Source: Bacteroidales bacterium
GTDB taxonomy: Bacteria > Bacteroidota > Bacteroidia > Bacteroidales > VadinHA17
NCBI GenBank assembly: GCA_029210565.1
Contig: JARGFQ010000011.1
Coordinates: 82,777 to 146,776 of the forward strand
Reading direction: 5' to 3'
Length of the DNA stretch: 64,000 nt
The translations under genes and the position numbers were made by a program. The notes beneath the pieces were generated by a model. That model was not told the DNA's origin. It did no database searches and saw nothing but the letters and a program-made list of their open reading frames with translations. Each line of letters starts with the position of its first letter. The first letter of the stretch is position 1. This document shows positions 62,431 through 64,000 of the stretch, piece by piece.

Positions 62431-63864
62431 ATGAAAATCAAATTTTTACAAGCAGTCATCATCGCCGCACTCACCTCAACCTGTCTCAGCGGCCAGCAGA
62501 ATACCATAGATACTATCCTGGCAGACACTTCTCTCACCGGAACATCGTGGTCAATTTGTTTTGCAGACGCCGTAACCGGTGAGATGATCTTCGGTCATGA
62601 TGCTGAACGCAACCTCGCCTCTGCCTCGGTGATGAAGCTCTATCCCACCTCGGTGGCACTAGCGCTCCTGGGTCCTGATTACCGGTTTTCAACCGACATC
62701 TACATCTCGGGGAAATTCAACAGCCGCCGGGGAGTGGTTGACGGTGATGTCGTCATCAAGGGCGGCGGCGACCCGGCACTGGGATCAGAGTACTTCCGGG
62801 ATCACTACGGTGATGTTGTGGGTCAGTGGACGGCAGCACTGCTGACTGCCGGCATCAGGCATGTAAAAGGCCGCGTTGCAGCTGCCACGTCATTTTATGA
62901 TTTCAATCCCGCCCCCTCAGGATGGTCGTGGGGCAACCTGGGTCAGTACTACGGGGCTGGAGTTTACGATATAAATTTCAACGACAATAAATACAATATC
63001 TATATCACCGGCCATAATGAAGGATCACCGGCGGTGATCGACTCGGTCGAGCTATACGGAAGAGATGTCCGGCTAACGAACTATCTGACCTCGTCAGGCA
63101 GAAGTGACCAGGGCTATGTCTACAATACACCCTATTCCCACACTGCCTGGATATCCGGAAGCGTGCCTGCCGACAGCAGCTTTGCTCTGAAAGCATCCAA
63201 CCCGGACCCTCCCCTGACGGTTGTGAGACTGCTTGACCGGGCCATGCGGGATGCAGGCATAAGAATCGACGGCGCTGTCTCAGCGGCAAGAACCAATGCA
63301 GTTCCGGAGGAGATGACACCTCTCTGCGTTACCCTCTCTCCCACCCTGGAAGAGATAGTCAAGGTAACCAATCATGAGAGCGTCAACATGTATGCCGAGG
63401 CTATCAGGAAGCATCTCGGTTACGTTATCCTGGGAGAGGAGTCCTACAGCGCTGGTGCCCGGGTGATAAGATCATTCCTTGACTCTATCGGGTGCGAGCC
63501 CTACGAAGCTGTCATACTTGACGGGTCAGGACTCTCAGCCAACAACAACATCAGTGCGCTGATGACGGTGAGGCTGCTGGTGCACATGCACAACAGCCCG
63601 TGTACTGTCCCGTTCATCGCCTCCCTTCCCGAGGGAGCCGTCTCGGGTACCATGAAGAGCTACTTCAGGGACGAGTTTTTCAAAGGAAGGGTCTTCGCCA
63701 AGACCGGAACCATCAGCAGCGCCAAGTCGTTTGCAGGCTATGTGACCACCGGCAGCGGGAGAAGACTGGCCTTTACCATGTTCGCAAACGGATTCACCGT
63801 ACCGAACAGGAAAATAACCGACTATATGGAAGCGGTAGTCAGGGAGATAATCGAAAAATACTGA
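62431..63864 (+). CDS. dacB: D-alanyl-D-alanine carboxypeptidase/endopeptidase (PBP4 type)
   Basis: Periplasmic class C penicillin-binding protein that trims or cuts peptidoglycan cross-links. The 477-residue protein has a signal peptide, the SxxK motif S66-V-M-K69 (ASVMKLYPTS), SGLSANN (SxN), and KTG in FAKTGTISS. The large insert between SxxK and SxN fits PBP4. It lies 91 bp after rlmN and ends 136 bp before the window edge; no other gene is seen there. Confidence 0.94.
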   Translation: MKIKFLQAVIIAALTSTCLSGQQNTIDTILADTSLTGTSWSICFADAVTGEMIFGHDAERNLASASVMKLYPTSVALALLGPDYRFSTDIYISGKFNSRRGVVDGDVVIKGGGDPALGSEYFRDHYGDVVGQWTAALLTAGIRHVKGRVAAATSFYDFNPAPSGWSWGNLGQYYGAGVYDINFNDNKYNIYITGHNEGSPAVIDSVELYGRDVRLTNYLTSSGRSDQGYVYNTPYSHTAWISGSVPADSSFALKASNPDPPLTVVRLLDRAMRDAGIRIDGAVSAARTNAVPEEMTPLCVTLSPTLEEIVKVTNHESVNMYAEAIRKHLGYVILGEESYSAGARVIRSFLDSIGCEPYEAVILDGSGLSANNNISALMTVRLLVHMHNSPCTVPFIASLPEGAVSGTMKSYFRDEFFKGRVFAKTGTISSAKSFAGYVTTGSGRRLAFTMFANGFTVPNRKITDYMEAVVREIIEKY

Positions 63865-64000
63865 ACAACAACCTGCCTAAGGCACTGGAGAACTTTTCGC
63901 TGCACTTTTTGTTTTAATATACTTTAACCCACATTGCAGGGTATCCATACAAAAGTGATATAAAATCGGTTGATAACCAGGATATTTATCAACAATTGTC

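Overview
This window is a chromosomal segment from a member of the Bacteroidota, most likely an anaerobic Bacteroidales/Marinilabiliales-type bacterium. The evidence is a SusC/SusD pair, families largely confined to this phylum (DUF4914, DUF5606, DUF4252, DUF4835, the PUR-alpha-like DUF3276 protein, a 111-residue RNA polymerase omega), a serine-palmitoyltransferase-type enzyme for sphingolipids, a short 286-residue primary sigma factor, and at least 15 upstream sites matching the Bacteroidota -7 promoter element TAnnTTTG. Most genes lack a Shine-Dalgarno sequence. I see no phage, insertion sequence, CRISPR array or integron.

Layout. Positions 1-3613 (minus) hold phoH, purC and a truncated LysM/periplasmic-binding protein. 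3718-5339 (plus) holds a SAM hydrolase and mazG. 5317-10872 (minus) is a long housekeeping run: nusB, DUF1573, yajC, ybbR, coaE, a DnaJ/TerB protein, DUF5606, agmatinase. 11036-11942 (plus) has a PUR-alpha-like protein and DUF456. 12163-14190 (minus) has carbamate kinase and ornithine carbamoyltransferase. 14439-18375 (plus) has a lipoprotein, ftsK, a LolA-like protein and a 44-residue membrane protein. 18472-23231 (minus) is susC/susD. 23407-26622 (minus) carries two histidine-degradation genes (ftcD, hutI). A surface-antigen porin (plus) and a DUF819 transporter (minus) converge at 28.3-28.5 kb. 29915-35783 (minus) is the conserved run bamD, rpoZ, coaBC, DUF4835, recN, fabI. 35971-39172 holds a convergent SPT-like gene and DUF4914. 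39390-41587 (plus) is a DUF4252 / ECF sigma / anti-sigma / DUF4252 cassette. 41818-45915 has a TorD-type chaperone, SRPBCC protein, trxB, DUF6599 and a Tat-exported DUF362 protein. A tRNA-Pro(GGG) at 46069 introduces a region of small, poorly conserved genes (46.5-50.3 kb). The rest is uvrB, a LytS/LytTR-type two-component pair with a frameshifted kinase, rpoD, degQ/htrA, dapF, an S9 hydrolase, rlmN and dacB.

The most unusual structure is a dispersed intergenic repeat family between 11.9 and 28.5 kb. It consists of in-register heptanucleotide arrays (GACTGCC-type and ATTTGCG-type) combined with a hairpin module of about 80 bp present in three copies; two copies 16 kb apart differ at only 2 of 56 core positions. 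At all six places where an array meets the 3' end of a gene, the gene ends in TAG and the heptads begin at, or include, that stop codon. Other points for a second look are a perfect 14-bp palindrome placed at the arcC promoter, a sensor kinase split by a +1 frameshift inside its ATPase domain, a polysaccharide deacetylase that has lost its catalytic middle, a methyltransferase-like protein with a 24-bp tandem repeat, and two small unannotated ORFs.
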